Shown here in pieces: positions 44,839-53,326 of a stretch of DNA of 64,000 nt (the stretch's first letter is position 1; each line of letters opens with the position of its first letter). Where the stretch lies: assembly GCF_004137345.1 (NCBI RefSeq), contig NZ_SDWV01000004.1:1-64000 (forward strand), given 5' to 3'. Below the pieces are notes generated by a model. The model made no database searches. It was not told the DNA's origin and was given only the letters and a program-made list of their open reading frames with translations. Both the position numbers and the translations under genes were made by a program. Origin of the DNA: Nocardioides zhouii (GTDB taxonomy: Bacteria; Actinomycetota; Actinomycetes; Propionibacteriales; Nocardioidaceae).

Positions 44839-45612
44839 TCAGCTGACCATCTGCGCCGCGATCTCTTCGATGGTCGTGCCGGTGGCCTTCTTGCCGTTGA
44901 TGAGGACGGTGGGGGTCGAGTTCACCTTGGCCTTGGACGCCGCATCCGCGGCCGCGTCGACCCAGCCCTCGAAGGCCATGTCCTCGATCCCGGGGCGTAC
45001 GTCGCCCTCCGTCGCGCCGGCCTCGACGGCGAGGTCGACCAGGTCGTCGCTGTTGGGGAACGGGCCCTTCTCCGACGGCTGGTTGTCGAAGAGCAGGTCG
45101 TGGAACGTCTTGGCGACGTCGGGACCGGCCGCGTCGAGCACGACGGCGAACGCGTTGGCCGACTCGGGCGAGTAGTCGTCGATGCCCTCGAGGAACGGCA
45201 GGGGCCGGTACTCGACATTGACCTCGCCGGCCTCGACGGCTGCGTCGAGCTGGTCGCGCACCGTCTGCTCGAGCTGGCCGCAGAACGGGCAGAGGAAGTC
45301 CTCGTAGACGACGACCTCCTTGGGTGCGTCGGCGTCGCCGATGACCAGGCCGTAGTTGCCGCTCGCTCCCGCAGGCGCGGTGTCGGGCTTGTCCGAGCCC
45401 AGGTTGGTGACGAGGAAGTAGCCGCCGACGATCAGCACGAGCACGCCCGCGACCAGTCCGGCGCGGGTCAGCTGCTGCTTGCGCTGCGCGGCCTTGCGGC
45501 GCTCCTCCGCCTGGGCCTTGGCCCGCTCGGTCCGGGACCGCCGGGCGTCACGCTTGGCCTGCGTCGCGGCCTTCTCCTCGGCGGTCCTGTGCGAGCTCTT
45601 CTTCTGCGCCAT
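44839..45612 (-). CDS. Membrane-anchored DsbA-like thiol oxidoreductase
   Basis: 257 residues. A 45-residue highly charged N-terminus is followed by one membrane segment (about 51-70), then an extracytoplasmic thioredoxin fold with CPFC at 108-111 and a cis-Pro loop TPTVLING. Probably forms or isomerises disulfides outside the membrane. AAGGAAG lies 5 nt before ATG 45612; ATG 45639 is an alternative. The start lies inside the 3' end of the mauE-like gene (65-nt overlap), implying coupled expression. Confidence 0.9.
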   Translation of the reverse strand: MAQKKSSHRTAEEKAATQAKRDARRSRTERAKAQAEERRKAAQRKQQLTRAGLVAGVLVLIVGGYFLVTNLGSDKPDTAPAGASGNYGLVIGDADAPKEVVVYEDFLCPFCGQLEQTVRDQLDAAVEAGEVNVEYRPLPFLEGIDDYSPESANAFAVVLDAAGPDVAKTFHDLLFDNQPSEKGPFPNSDDLVDLAVEAGATEGDVRPGIEDMAFEGWVDAAADAASKAKVNSTPTVLINGKKATGTTIEEIAAQMVS

Positions 45613-46129
45613 CGCGGCTTCCTTCGGATCGGTCGTCATGGTCGTCGAACTGGTCGTCGAACTGGTCAGGGGGCGGGTCGGAGGGGAACAGCACCGAGTC
45701 GAGCGCCAGCCGCGAACGGGGGCGTACGACCAGCCAGAGGCTGAGCGCCAGCAGGCCCACATCCCGCGCGATCTCGCCCGGGTACTTCGCGGCAGCATCC
45801 GGGATCTGGCCCCCACCGCCGAAGCAGCCGCAGTCGATCGACAGCCCGCGCGCCCAGGCACTGGAGATGCCGATGATGAACGCGACGAAGAGCAGCGCCG
45901 ACACGACGGACGTGCCACGCACCAGGACGCCGAGGACCAGGCACAGCCCGATCACGACCTCGACGACGGGCAGCAGGTGCCCGACAGCGGGGACGACCGC
46001 CTCCGGTAGGAGCTCGTACGCCCGCACGGCGCGCACGCTGTCGGCGGGGTGGGGCAGCTTGAGCGCGCCGGCGACGATCCACACGCCACCGGTCAGCAGG
46101 CGCGCGACGAGGCCGAACCAGTCCTTCAC
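45548..46129 (-). CDS. MauE/DoxX-family redox-associated membrane protein
   Basis: 193 residues with four membrane segments (about 8-25, 45-70, 73-92 and 118-135). IDCGCFGGGG (Cys100, Cys102) between TM3 and TM4 is the MauE/vitamin-K-reductase-like dithiol. The charged C-terminus continues past the family end and its last 20 codons overlap the DsbA-like gene. Likely recharges that oxidoreductase. GTG 46129 with TAACCT 7 nt upstream; divergent from orn. Confidence 0.85.
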   Translation of the reverse strand: MKDWFGLVARLLTGGVWIVAGALKLPHPADSVRAVRAYELLPEAVVPAVGHLLPVVEVVIGLCLVLGVLVRGTSVVSALLFVAFIIGISSAWARGLSIDCGCFGGGGQIPDAAAKYPGEIARDVGLLALSLWLVVRPRSRLALDSVLFPSDPPPDQFDDQFDDHDDRSEGSRDGAEEELAQDRRGEGRDAGQA

Positions 46130-46136
46130 ATCCCGA

Positions 46137-46142
46137 AGGTTA
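46137..46142 (-). promoter_or_regulatory. -10 hexamer TAACCT for mauE-dsbA
   Basis: TAACCT is 7 nt before GTG 46129. Confidence 0.5.
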
Positions 46143-46188
46143 GGAGGTGAGCCTGAATCGCGCCTGAGAGAGCGTCGCACCGCATGGG

Positions 46189-46194
46189 TAGGGT
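46189..46194 (+). promoter_or_regulatory. -10 hexamer TAGGGT for orn
   Basis: TAGGGT is 8 nt before GTG 46203. Confidence 0.5.
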
Positions 46195-46202
46195 GGCCGA
46201 TC

Positions 46203-46847
46203 GTGAGCGACAGACTGGTGTGGATCGACTGTGAGATGACCGGCCTCGACCTGGGCGCAGACGCGCTGATCGAGGTCGCGGCGCTCGTCACGGACTTCGA
46301 GCTCAACGTCCTCGGCGAGGGCATCGACGTGATCATCAAGCCGTCGCAGGAGTCGCTCGACCAGATGGTCGACTTCGTGCGGAGCATGCACGAGAAGTCC
46401 GGCCTGCTCGAGGAGCTCGACGCGGGTACGACGCTCGCGGACGCCGAGGAGCAGGTGCTGGCCTACATCAAGGAGCACTGCTCCGACGGCAGCCGGCCCC
46501 CGCTCGCGGGCAACACCGTGGCCACCGACCGCGCCTTCCTCGCCCGCGACATGCAGGCCCTCGAGGGGTTCCTCCACTACCGCATCGTCGACGTCTCCTC
46601 GATCAAGGAGCTGTCGCGGCGGTGGTTCCCCCGTGCCTACTTCGCCGCACCGACCAAGCGCGGCAACCACCGCGCCCTGGCCGACATCCAGGAGAGCATC
46701 GAGGAGCTGCGCTACTACCGCGAAGCCGTCTTCGTGCCCCAGCCCGGCCCGGACAGCGCCACCGCCAAGGAGATCGCGGCCCGCTACGGCGGGCAGCTGA
46801 CCGGCCTCGGGCTCGCTGCGGACCCAGATTCCAGTCCCGGCGCCTGA
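46203..46847 (+). CDS. orn: Oligoribonuclease
   Basis: 214-residue DEDDh 3'-5' exonuclease that degrades nanoRNAs and pGpG. Asp9 and Glu11 in WIDCEMTGLD, Asp in NTVATDRAFL, and His/Asp in KRGNHRALADI. The last 20 residues extend past the family core. GTG 46203. tRNA-His follows 60 bp downstream. Confidence 0.95.
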   Translation: MSDRLVWIDCEMTGLDLGADALIEVAALVTDFELNVLGEGIDVIIKPSQESLDQMVDFVRSMHEKSGLLEELDAGTTLADAEEQVLAYIKEHCSDGSRPPLAGNTVATDRAFLARDMQALEGFLHYRIVDVSSIKELSRRWFPRAYFAAPTKRGNHRALADIQESIEELRYYREAVFVPQPGPDSATAKEIAARYGGQLTGLGLAADPDSSPGA

Positions 46848-46853
46848 TTGCCC

Positions 46854-46859
46854 TACACT
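46854..46859 (+). promoter_or_regulatory. Possible -10 TACACT for tRNA-His
   Basis: TACACT lies about 48 bp before the tRNA and just after orn. The transcript would begin with a CTCGCCC/GGGCGAG hairpin. Confidence 0.35.
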
Positions 46860-46907
46860 TCACGTCGTCCTCGCCCACTGGGAAACCATGTCGGGCGAGC
46901 AGACATG

Positions 46908-46983
46908 GTGGGTATAGCTCAGCTGGTAGAGCGCCGCCTTGTGGTGGCGGATGTCGCGGGTTCAAGTCCCGTTACTCACCCCA
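46908..46983 (+). tRNA. tRNA-His (GUG)
   Basis: Acceptor GTGGGTA/TACTCAC with one G-U, anticodon loop TTGTGGT (anticodon GTG), GCGGGTTCAAGTCCCGT T-arm, discriminator C and encoded CCA. The base at 46907 is G and could be the extra G-1 that identifies tRNA-His. Confidence 0.95.
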
Positions 46984-46987
46984 GACG

Positions 46988-47023
46988 CTCGAGGCCCTGA
47001 CCGGACACGGTCAGGGCCTCGAG
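46988..47023. terminator. Terminator after tRNA-His
   Basis: CTCGAGGCCCTGACC - 6-nt loop - GGTCAGGGCCTCGAG, a perfect 15-bp stem between tRNA-His and the convergent MerR-PP2C gene. Confidence 0.75.
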
Positions 47024-47043
47024 GCATCTCCGGGCTGCGTCGC

Positions 47044-48126
47044 TCAGACGTCGACCACGACCACGCCGTAGTTGTCGGGCGCGCCGGCGGCCAGCACGGC
47101 GGCCTCGACCGCAGCGGCGACGTCGTCGGGAGCGCCCGGCGCGACGAGCAGCTCCGCGAGGTGGCGCGGCTCGAGCACGGCGTGGACGCCGTCGGTGGTC
47201 AGCACGAACCGGTCTCCCGGCCGCGCCGGACGCACCGCGAGGTCGGGGGCGGCGGCCGCTCCCGGGGCGAGGGCGCGGTTGAGCAGGTTGCGGTCGGGGT
47301 CCGTACGCGCCTCGTCGTCGGTGAGCCGGCCCTCGTCGATGAGCGACTGGACGACCGTGTGGTCGCGGGTCAGCCGTTCCAGGCCGCCGTCCCGCACGGC
47401 GTACGCACGCGAGTCGCCGACGTGGGCGATCAGGGCGCGCTCGCCGACGAGCAGCAGGGCGGTCAGGGTGGTGCCGCCCTTCGCCGAAGCGCGCGACGTC
47501 ACGGCCTCCGCTGCCCGGCCCACGGCCGCGTCGAGCGCCTCGAGCGGGTCGGGCGACGGGTCGGCGTCGTCGAGCTCGGCGAGCACGTCGAGCGCGGCCG
47601 CCGAGACGCCCGCGTCGTCCCCGACGCCGACGCCGTCCGCGACCGCGAACAGGCGCTGTCCCCTGATCTGGGTGGCCCAGCGGTGGACGTGCGGGTAGAC
47701 CTCGTCGAGCTGGGTGGAGCGCGCGCCCTGCCCGGCCCGGTGGGCCGAGCGGGGCTCGGCCGTGGCGGTGGTGTCGTCGATCGATTCCATGGTGGTGTCG
47801 TGTCCTCTCATCTGCGACACGAGGGTGGCGACGACGTCGCGGGCCGAGGCGGTGTCGGCCTCGACCTGGCGCCAGTAGGACAGCAGCTCGGCCGCGGCGG
47901 CCTCCCGGCTGTCCAGCTCGACGATCGTGGTGATCCTGCGCAGCGGGACCCCAGCCGACCTCAGGCGCGCGACGAGACGGGCGCGGTCGACCTGGTCGGG
48001 CGCGTAGCGGCGGTAGCCCGTGCGGTCGTCGACGTCCGCCGGGGCCAGCAGCCCCAGCTCGCCGTACAGCCGCAGGGCCTTCGCCGTCAGCCCGGTCTCC
48101 CGCGCGAACTCGCCGATCGTCAGCAT
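47044..48126 (-). CDS. MerR-type DNA-binding domain fused to PP2C phosphatase
   Basis: 360 residues in two parts. Residues 1-110 are a MerR regulator (MLTIGEFARETGLTAKALRLYGELGLL, then YRRYAPDQVDRARLV). Residues about 130-360 are a PP2C Ser/Thr phosphatase with FAVADGVG, GGTTLTALL, HVGDSRAY, LTRDHTVVQ, LTTDGVHAVL and the final PDNYG metal motif. MerR proteins normally have a ligand domain where the phosphatase sits, so the regulator may sense or be controlled by protein phosphorylation (inference). GAGG lies 6 nt before ATG 48126. Neighbours are a FUSC protein and a universal stress protein. Confidence 0.88.
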   Translation of the reverse strand: MLTIGEFARETGLTAKALRLYGELGLLAPADVDDRTGYRRYAPDQVDRARLVARLRSAGVPLRRITTIVELDSREAAAAELLSYWRQVEADTASARDVVATLVSQMRGHDTTMESIDDTTATAEPRSAHRAGQGARSTQLDEVYPHVHRWATQIRGQRLFAVADGVGVGDDAGVSAAALDVLAELDDADPSPDPLEALDAAVGRAAEAVTSRASAKGGTTLTALLLVGERALIAHVGDSRAYAVRDGGLERLTRDHTVVQSLIDEGRLTDDEARTDPDRNLLNRALAPGAAAAPDLAVRPARPGDRFVLTTDGVHAVLEPRHLAELLVAPGAPDDVAAAVEAAVLAAGAPDNYGVVVVDV

Positions 48127-48196
48127 CGTCGTCCTCTCGTGACCGGGACCCGTTGTCGCCGGCGAGCCGACCATCCGGCCTGCCCCAAGGTCAAGG

Positions 48197-49300
48197 TCAA
48201 GCGGAGCGGCGCGTGGGCAGTCGCAGCGGCAGCCGATTGCCCCCGATCGGGTTGGCCTCGGCGACGACGTCCATCGCGTCGATGATGTTGCGCAGGTTGA
48301 TGATCAGCGCGCCGTAGATCGGCCACTCGGGCGACCGCTCTGTGGCCCGCATCTCCTCGCTGAAGACCTCGAGGCGGCGGCGTACGTCGAGCAGCGCGGC
48401 CGGGTCGGCGTCGCTAGCGCCCTGCCCGGCGTCACCGAGCATCGAGATCCACGGGACCGCGAACGCCTCGCCCCACGTCTTGCGGTGCGCCTGCTGGCTG
48501 CCGAGGGTGCGGGCCAGGCTGCGGGTCTCGGCGACGGCCTGCTCCAAGCGTCGCAGGAGCCCGTGCCACTGCTTCGGGTCCTTCATCTGCTTCGCCGACC
48601 GGCGCGGGTTCATCCGGGCGCTCTCCTGCGCCTGGCGCACGAGGGCCCATGCCTGGTCGAGGTCCTCGTCGAGGTCGCGGGTCCGGTCGATCCACGCGGC
48701 GACGTCCTCGTCGGGAGCCGCGTCACGCAGACCCGCCGCCATGTCGACCAGCAGCGCGCCGATCCCGTCGTCGATGCGGTCGAGCGCCTTGGCGGCCGTA
48801 CGCCGTCGCAGCGGGGGCCACACGATCACGTTGACCAGCAGGCCGACTCCGACGCCGATCGCCGTGTCGTAGAGCCGCGAGAGGAGCATCACGTCGTCGT
48901 CGAAGCCCGTCGTGAGCACGACCAGGCCGGTGGTGGCGATCGTGGTCGCCTCGGCGCCCAGCCACGGGACCGACCCCAGCACGAGGGCGACCACCAGCAG
49001 CAGTGCGATCGCCTGCGTGGTGAGCCCGAGCGTCTCCCCCACGGCCGTGGCCAGCAGCACCGCGACCACGGTCGCCGCCACCTGCTGGGTGCCCTTGGAG
49101 AACGTCCGGTAGACGGTGGCGTGCACCACCAGCAGCGCCGCCCACGGCGCCAGGAACGGCTGCGGCAGGTCGAGCACGCTCGACGCGATCACCCACGCGG
49201 CGACGGCGGCCAGCACGGTCTTGGCGAGCTGCAGCACGTCGTTCCACCAGATCGGGTCGCCGAGGCGCCTGTCGATCCGCTCCCTCACGGTCTCCCACAT
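48197..49300 (-). CDS. FUSC-family membrane protein (aromatic acid exporter-like)
   Basis: 367 residues: six hydrophobic segments in about 20-165 followed by a long cytosolic helical domain (about 170-340). WPPLRRRTAAK after TM6 and the PFLAPWAALLVV segment fit the FUSC/ArAE family of exporters. Substrate unknown. The stop lies 70 nt before the MerR-PP2C start. Confidence 0.82.
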   Translation of the reverse strand: MWETVRERIDRRLGDPIWWNDVLQLAKTVLAAVAAWVIASSVLDLPQPFLAPWAALLVVHATVYRTFSKGTQQVAATVVAVLLATAVGETLGLTTQAIALLLVVALVLGSVPWLGAEATTIATTGLVVLTTGFDDDVMLLSRLYDTAIGVGVGLLVNVIVWPPLRRRTAAKALDRIDDGIGALLVDMAAGLRDAAPDEDVAAWIDRTRDLDEDLDQAWALVRQAQESARMNPRRSAKQMKDPKQWHGLLRRLEQAVAETRSLARTLGSQQAHRKTWGEAFAVPWISMLGDAGQGASDADPAALLDVRRRLEVFSEEMRATERSPEWPIYGALIINLRNIIDAMDVVAEANPIGGNRLPLRLPTRRSA

Positions 49301-49310
49301 CCGAACGACA

Positions 49311-50210
49311 CTACGGGCGGTACGCCACCCGGTGCGGGTGCGGGCTCGCGAGCAGCACCGGGCAGGTGGCTTCGCGCAGCACTGCGCGCGCGACCGGACC
49401 GATGTGCGAGCCGTAGGGCACGAGCGGGTCGTGACGACCGATCACCAGCAGGTCCGCGCCCTGCGCCGCCTCCAGGATCGCCTCGACCGCACGGCCGGGG
49501 TGGACGACGACCTCGGCGTCGATCGCCACGGACTCGTCGCCCAGCCGGTCGAGCGCCGCGCGCACCTCGGCCTTCGACCGGTCGGTCCAGCGCGCGTGCT
49601 CGGCAGGCTCCACGGGGACACCGTCGTAGTGGACGGGCATCGCCCACGAGTGCACGACGGTGAGGGTTGCAGCCCGGGCGCGGGACTCGGCCACGGCCGC
49701 GGCCAGCACCTCCTCCGAGCGCTCGGGCACGTCGACACCGGCCACGACGACCGGCGTACCCGCGGACCGGGTCCAGCCGCTCGGCACCGCCACGACCGGG
49801 ACGCGCACGTGGGCGGCGACACCGCCGGCGACGGTCCGGTTGACGACGCGGGACACGCGGGAGAGGTGGCGGTGCTCGAGCACGACCGTGCGTGCTGTGC
49901 GGGCCACGTCGGTCAGCACGTCAACGGGCGTGCCGTGGCACAGCTCGTGGGTCACCGGCACCGCTCCGGCCACGAGGTCCTCCGCGATCTTGACGGCGCG
50001 GTCCAGGGTCTCGCGACCCCAGAGGTCCAGGTCCTCCTGCGGCACGAGGGTGCCGCGAGGGCCGGTGGGCATCATGTGGACGGCGTGCACGAGGTGCAGG
50101 CCGCACCCGGCGCGGACCGCCTCCTCGGCGGCGTACGCGAGGGCAGTGTCCACCTCCGTCGTCCCCACTCCGACGACGACGGGTCGCCCGTTGGGCTGCT
50201 GCTCGGTCAT
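49311..50210 (-). CDS. Tandem universal stress protein (two UspA domains)
   Basis: 299 residues: two UspA domains (about 8-140 and 150-295). The second carries the ATP-binding GRHDPLVPYGSHIGPVARAVL; the first has the motif replaced by EHRHLSRVSRVVNRTVAGGVA, so it may not bind ATP. GGAGGAG is 6 nt before ATG 50210; an upstream in-frame start is possible. Divergent from the FAD oxidoreductase gene. Confidence 0.9.
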   Translation of the reverse strand: MTEQQPNGRPVVVGVGTTEVDTALAYAAEEAVRAGCGLHLVHAVHMMPTGPRGTLVPQEDLDLWGRETLDRAVKIAEDLVAGAVPVTHELCHGTPVDVLTDVARTARTVVLEHRHLSRVSRVVNRTVAGGVAAHVRVPVVAVPSGWTRSAGTPVVVAGVDVPERSEEVLAAAVAESRARAATLTVVHSWAMPVHYDGVPVEPAEHARWTDRSKAEVRAALDRLGDESVAIDAEVVVHPGRAVEAILEAAQGADLLVIGRHDPLVPYGSHIGPVARAVLREATCPVLLASPHPHRVAYRP

Positions 50211-50316
50211 GACGGTCTCCTCCACTGGTCTTGTACGTCCACTGTCCGCCGAGGCGGCACCGCCGCGAAGAGTCCTTGGACCCGGTGGGGAGCGGCGAAG
50301 GTCCTCGGCGAGGGAC

Positions 50317-50322
50317 TACGTT
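50317..50322 (+). promoter_or_regulatory. -10 hexamer TACGTT for the FAD oxidoreductase
   Basis: TACGTT is 6 nt before GTG 50329. Confidence 0.5.
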
Positions 50323-50328
50323 GTCTCG

Positions 50329-51900
50329 GTGAATCCCGGCTCCCAGTCCTATGACGTCGTCGTGGTCGGCGGCGGCCACAACGGCCTCGTCAGCGCCGCC
50401 TACCTCGCCCGCGCGGGCCTCTCCGTCCTGGTGCTCGAGCGGCTCGACCACACCGGCGGCGCGGCCGTCTCCGTCGAGCCCTTCTCCGGGCACGCGGCCC
50501 GGCTCTCGCGCTACTCCTACCTGGTCAGCCTGATGCCGGAGCGGCTGATGGCCGACCTGGGACTCGACGTCCGGCTCGCCTCGCGCACCACGGCGTCGTA
50601 CACCCCCTGGACGCGCGGCGAGCGCTCCGGCGGCCTGCTCGTCGAGCGCCCGGAGGGCGAGGCGACGCGCGCGTCGTTCCGCGAGCTCACCGGCGGCGAC
50701 GAGGAGTACGCCGCCTGGCAGGAGTTCTACGCCGAGGTGGGCAAGGTCGCCGAGGTCGTCGCACCGACCCTCATGCAGCCCCTCCCCCTCGAGCGGGAGA
50801 TCCGGGCGATGGTCGACGAGCGCACGTGGACCGACGTGGTCGCACAGCCGCTGGGTCGGGCCATCACGTCACGCTTCTCCGACGACACCGTCCGCGGGGT
50901 CGTCGCCACCGACGCCCTGATCGGCACGTTCGCGTCGATGGACGACAGGTCGCTCATCCAGAACCGGTGCTTCCTCTACCACCTGATCGGCAACGGCACC
51001 GGCGAGTGGCGCGTGCCGATCGGCGGGATGGGCGCCGTCACCGACGCGCTCGCCAAGGCCGCGGTCGAGGCCGGCGCCGAGATCGTCACCGGCGCGGGCG
51101 TCAGCGCGATCCACCCCGGACCGGACGGCGCCGAGGTGGTCTGGCACGAGGGCGGCCACCAGCGGTCCGCGACCGGTCGCCGGGTGCTGTCGGGCGTCGC
51201 GCCGTGGGTGCTCCGGATCCTCCTCGGCGAGGGCGAGGACGCAGAGACCAAGCCGGTCGGCTCGCAGCTCAAGATCAACTTCCTCCTCGACCGGCTGCCC
51301 GCCCTGCGGTCCGGCGCCGACCCTGCCGTCGCCTTCGCCGGGACCCTGCACCTCGCCGAGGACTACACCCAGCTCGAGAGGGCGTACGACGCCGCTGTCG
51401 GCGGGGCGGTGCCCGACCCGATGCCGGGCGAGGTCTACTGCCACAGCCTCAGCGACCCCTCGATCCTGGGCGACCGGGCCGGCTCCGCGCACACGCTGAC
51501 CTACTTCGGCCTGCACACCCCCGCCGGCCTGTTCGACGCCGACCCGGAGGCGCGCGACGTCGCCACCCGTCGGGCGCTCGCGTCGCTCGACGCCGTGCTG
51601 GCCGAGCCGATCGAGGACTGCATCGCCCGGGACGCCGACGGCCGGCTGTGCATCGAGGCGAAGATCCCGCAGGACGTCGAGAAGGACCTCGCGATGCCGG
51701 GCGGCCACATCTTCCACGGAGACCTGGAGTGGCCGTGGGCACCCAACCGGTCGCGGCTCGAGACCCCCGCCCAGCAGTGGGGCGTGCAGACCGAGCACGA
51801 CGTCGTCCTGCTCTGCGGATCCGGCGCCCGCCGCGGCGGCGCGGTCTCCGGACTGGGTGGCCACAACGCCGCGCAGGCGGTCCTCGCGGACCTGGCGTGA
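50329..51900 (+). CDS. FAD-dependent oxidoreductase (phytoene desaturase-like)
   Basis: 523 residues. DVVVVGGGHNGLVSAAYLAR (9-28) with VLVLERLDHTGGAA is the dinucleotide-binding start of CrtI/PDS-like amine oxidases; a C-terminal FAD motif with LLCGSGARRGGAVSGLGGHNAAQA closes the protein. The family includes carotenoid desaturases and human PYROXD2; no carotenoid genes are nearby, so the substrate is unknown. No N-terminal signal. GTG 50329. Confidence 0.9.
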   Translation: MNPGSQSYDVVVVGGGHNGLVSAAYLARAGLSVLVLERLDHTGGAAVSVEPFSGHAARLSRYSYLVSLMPERLMADLGLDVRLASRTTASYTPWTRGERSGGLLVERPEGEATRASFRELTGGDEEYAAWQEFYAEVGKVAEVVAPTLMQPLPLEREIRAMVDERTWTDVVAQPLGRAITSRFSDDTVRGVVATDALIGTFASMDDRSLIQNRCFLYHLIGNGTGEWRVPIGGMGAVTDALAKAAVEAGAEIVTGAGVSAIHPGPDGAEVVWHEGGHQRSATGRRVLSGVAPWVLRILLGEGEDAETKPVGSQLKINFLLDRLPALRSGADPAVAFAGTLHLAEDYTQLERAYDAAVGGAVPDPMPGEVYCHSLSDPSILGDRAGSAHTLTYFGLHTPAGLFDADPEARDVATRRALASLDAVLAEPIEDCIARDADGRLCIEAKIPQDVEKDLAMPGGHIFHGDLEWPWAPNRSRLETPAQQWGVQTEHDVVLLCGSGARRGGAVSGLGGHNAAQAVLADLA

Positions 51901-51932
51901 CCCTCGATTTTCGGTGCACGGTCACCCGCTGA

Positions 51933-51938
51933 TAAAGT
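51933..51938 (+). promoter_or_regulatory. Possible -10 TAAAGT for tRNA-Lys
   Basis: TAAAGT lies 17 bp before the mature tRNA 5' end. Confidence 0.35.
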
Positions 51939-51955
51939 TCCACTCGCTTCACCGG

Positions 51956-52028
<73 letters not shown>

Positions 52029-52040
52029 CAGAACAGTCGC

Positions 52041-52076
52041 AGAGGCCCTTCGCGGAGAGATCCGGGAAGGGCCTCT
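52041..52076 (+). terminator. Terminator after tRNA-Lys
   Basis: AGAGGCCCTTC - 14-nt loop - GAAGGGCCTCT, an 11-bp stem 12 bp after the tRNA, followed by TCTG. Confidence 0.65.
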
Positions 52077-52164
52077 TCTGCGCCGTCCGGTCGACTAACC
52101 TGACCGCAGCACAGACGGATGTGCCCTCTCGGGCTCCCTGAAGTCATGTCGAGAGGTAACACCC

Positions 52165-53325
52165 GTGCGATTCCCGACGCGCCACCTGGTGGTCGCCCTC
52201 GCGGGCGCGGCGACGCTGCTGCCGGCAGCCTCCGTGTCCGTCCCTCCCGCAGAGGCGTGGTCGGAGGCCGCCGACCCGACAGCCACGGGCGTGCTCGACC
52301 TGCGCCCGACCATCTCCCAGCCCAGCAAGCGTCCGGCGACCTCGTCCGGGAAGACCCAGGCACTGGCCACCTTCGCGAACACCCGGACCGGACAGACGGT
52401 GACGCTGCAGCGCGACAGCGGGTCGGGCTGGCAGACGGTGGGGCGCGGCCGTCAGCACCGGAGCGGCTCGACGATCTTCACCCTGCCCGACACCACGAGC
52501 CTCTACCGCGCGGCCGCCCTGTCGCGCAGTGGCGCGGTGGTCGAGGTGACCGACGCGGTGCGCGGACGCGCCTTCACGACTGTCTTCAAGGACGAGTTCT
52601 CCGGCAGGAGGATCGACTTCTCGAAGTGGTCGGACCAGCCGACGCTGGCACCGGCGTACATGCGGATGTGCTCGCGCCTGTCGCCCCGCGCACGCACCGT
52701 CAGCGACGGCGTCCTCCAGATGGGTGTCGCCCCGGACCCCGCCCGCGCCGGCACGGCCTGCACGTGGAGCCTCAACGGACGCTCAGGCTCGCACCCGTAC
52801 ATGCTGAACACCCAGCTCGCCACGCGCGACAAGTTCGACTTCACCTACGGCTATGCCGCGGCGCGGATGAAGATGCACCTCGACAAGGGCATGCACGCCT
52901 CGTTCTGGCTGCAGCCCGCGAACTGGTACACGCCCGGCGACCCGTCCCGGGGCACCGAGATCGACGTGGTGGAGTTCTTCGGTCGCACGAAGAAGGACTC
53001 GCACATCGCCGCGTTCCTGCACTGGTACGACGCGGACAACCTGCACCACAAGATCGGTAGCAAGTTCCCCTACGCCAACCGGCTGAAGAAGCGGGCCGAG
53101 ACGTGGTCGAGCTCGTACCACGTGTTCAGCGTCGAGTGGACCGCGGACGCGTACGTCTTCCGCGTCGACGGGCGCGAGTTCTGGCGCCAGACCGAGATCG
53201 TCTCCCAGGCTCCGGAGTACCTGCTGCTGTCCATGCTGACGTCCGACTACGAGCTGGAGAAGCTCACGCCTTCCACCATGGGCCAGCGCGCGAAGGTGGA
53301 CTGGGTGCGGGTCTGGTCCCACTGA
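52165..53325 (+). CDS. Secreted glycoside hydrolase family 16 protein
   Basis: 386 residues: signal peptide (about 1-30), a Ser/Thr-rich or Ig-like region (about 40-130) and a GH16 beta-jelly-roll. The catalytic signature is EIDVVE with Glu265, Asp267 and Glu270. Such enzymes cleave beta-glucans or galactans. GTG 52165 has GAGAGG 8 nt upstream. Convergent with the amidase gene by 1 nt. Confidence 0.92.
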   Translation: MRFPTRHLVVALAGAATLLPAASVSVPPAEAWSEAADPTATGVLDLRPTISQPSKRPATSSGKTQALATFANTRTGQTVTLQRDSGSGWQTVGRGRQHRSGSTIFTLPDTTSLYRAAALSRSGAVVEVTDAVRGRAFTTVFKDEFSGRRIDFSKWSDQPTLAPAYMRMCSRLSPRARTVSDGVLQMGVAPDPARAGTACTWSLNGRSGSHPYMLNTQLATRDKFDFTYGYAAARMKMHLDKGMHASFWLQPANWYTPGDPSRGTEIDVVEFFGRTKKDSHIAAFLHWYDADNLHHKIGSKFPYANRLKKRAETWSSSYHVFSVEWTADAYVFRVDGREFWRQTEIVSQAPEYLLLSMLTSDYELEKLTPSTMGQRAKVDWVRVWSH

Positions 53326-53326
53326 G

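Noticed and set aside
50211..50328. GTCC-TT-GGAC near the universal stress protein as a DosR-like site
   Set aside because: Only short half-sites match the hypoxia motif and there is no second site in register. Not enough to call.
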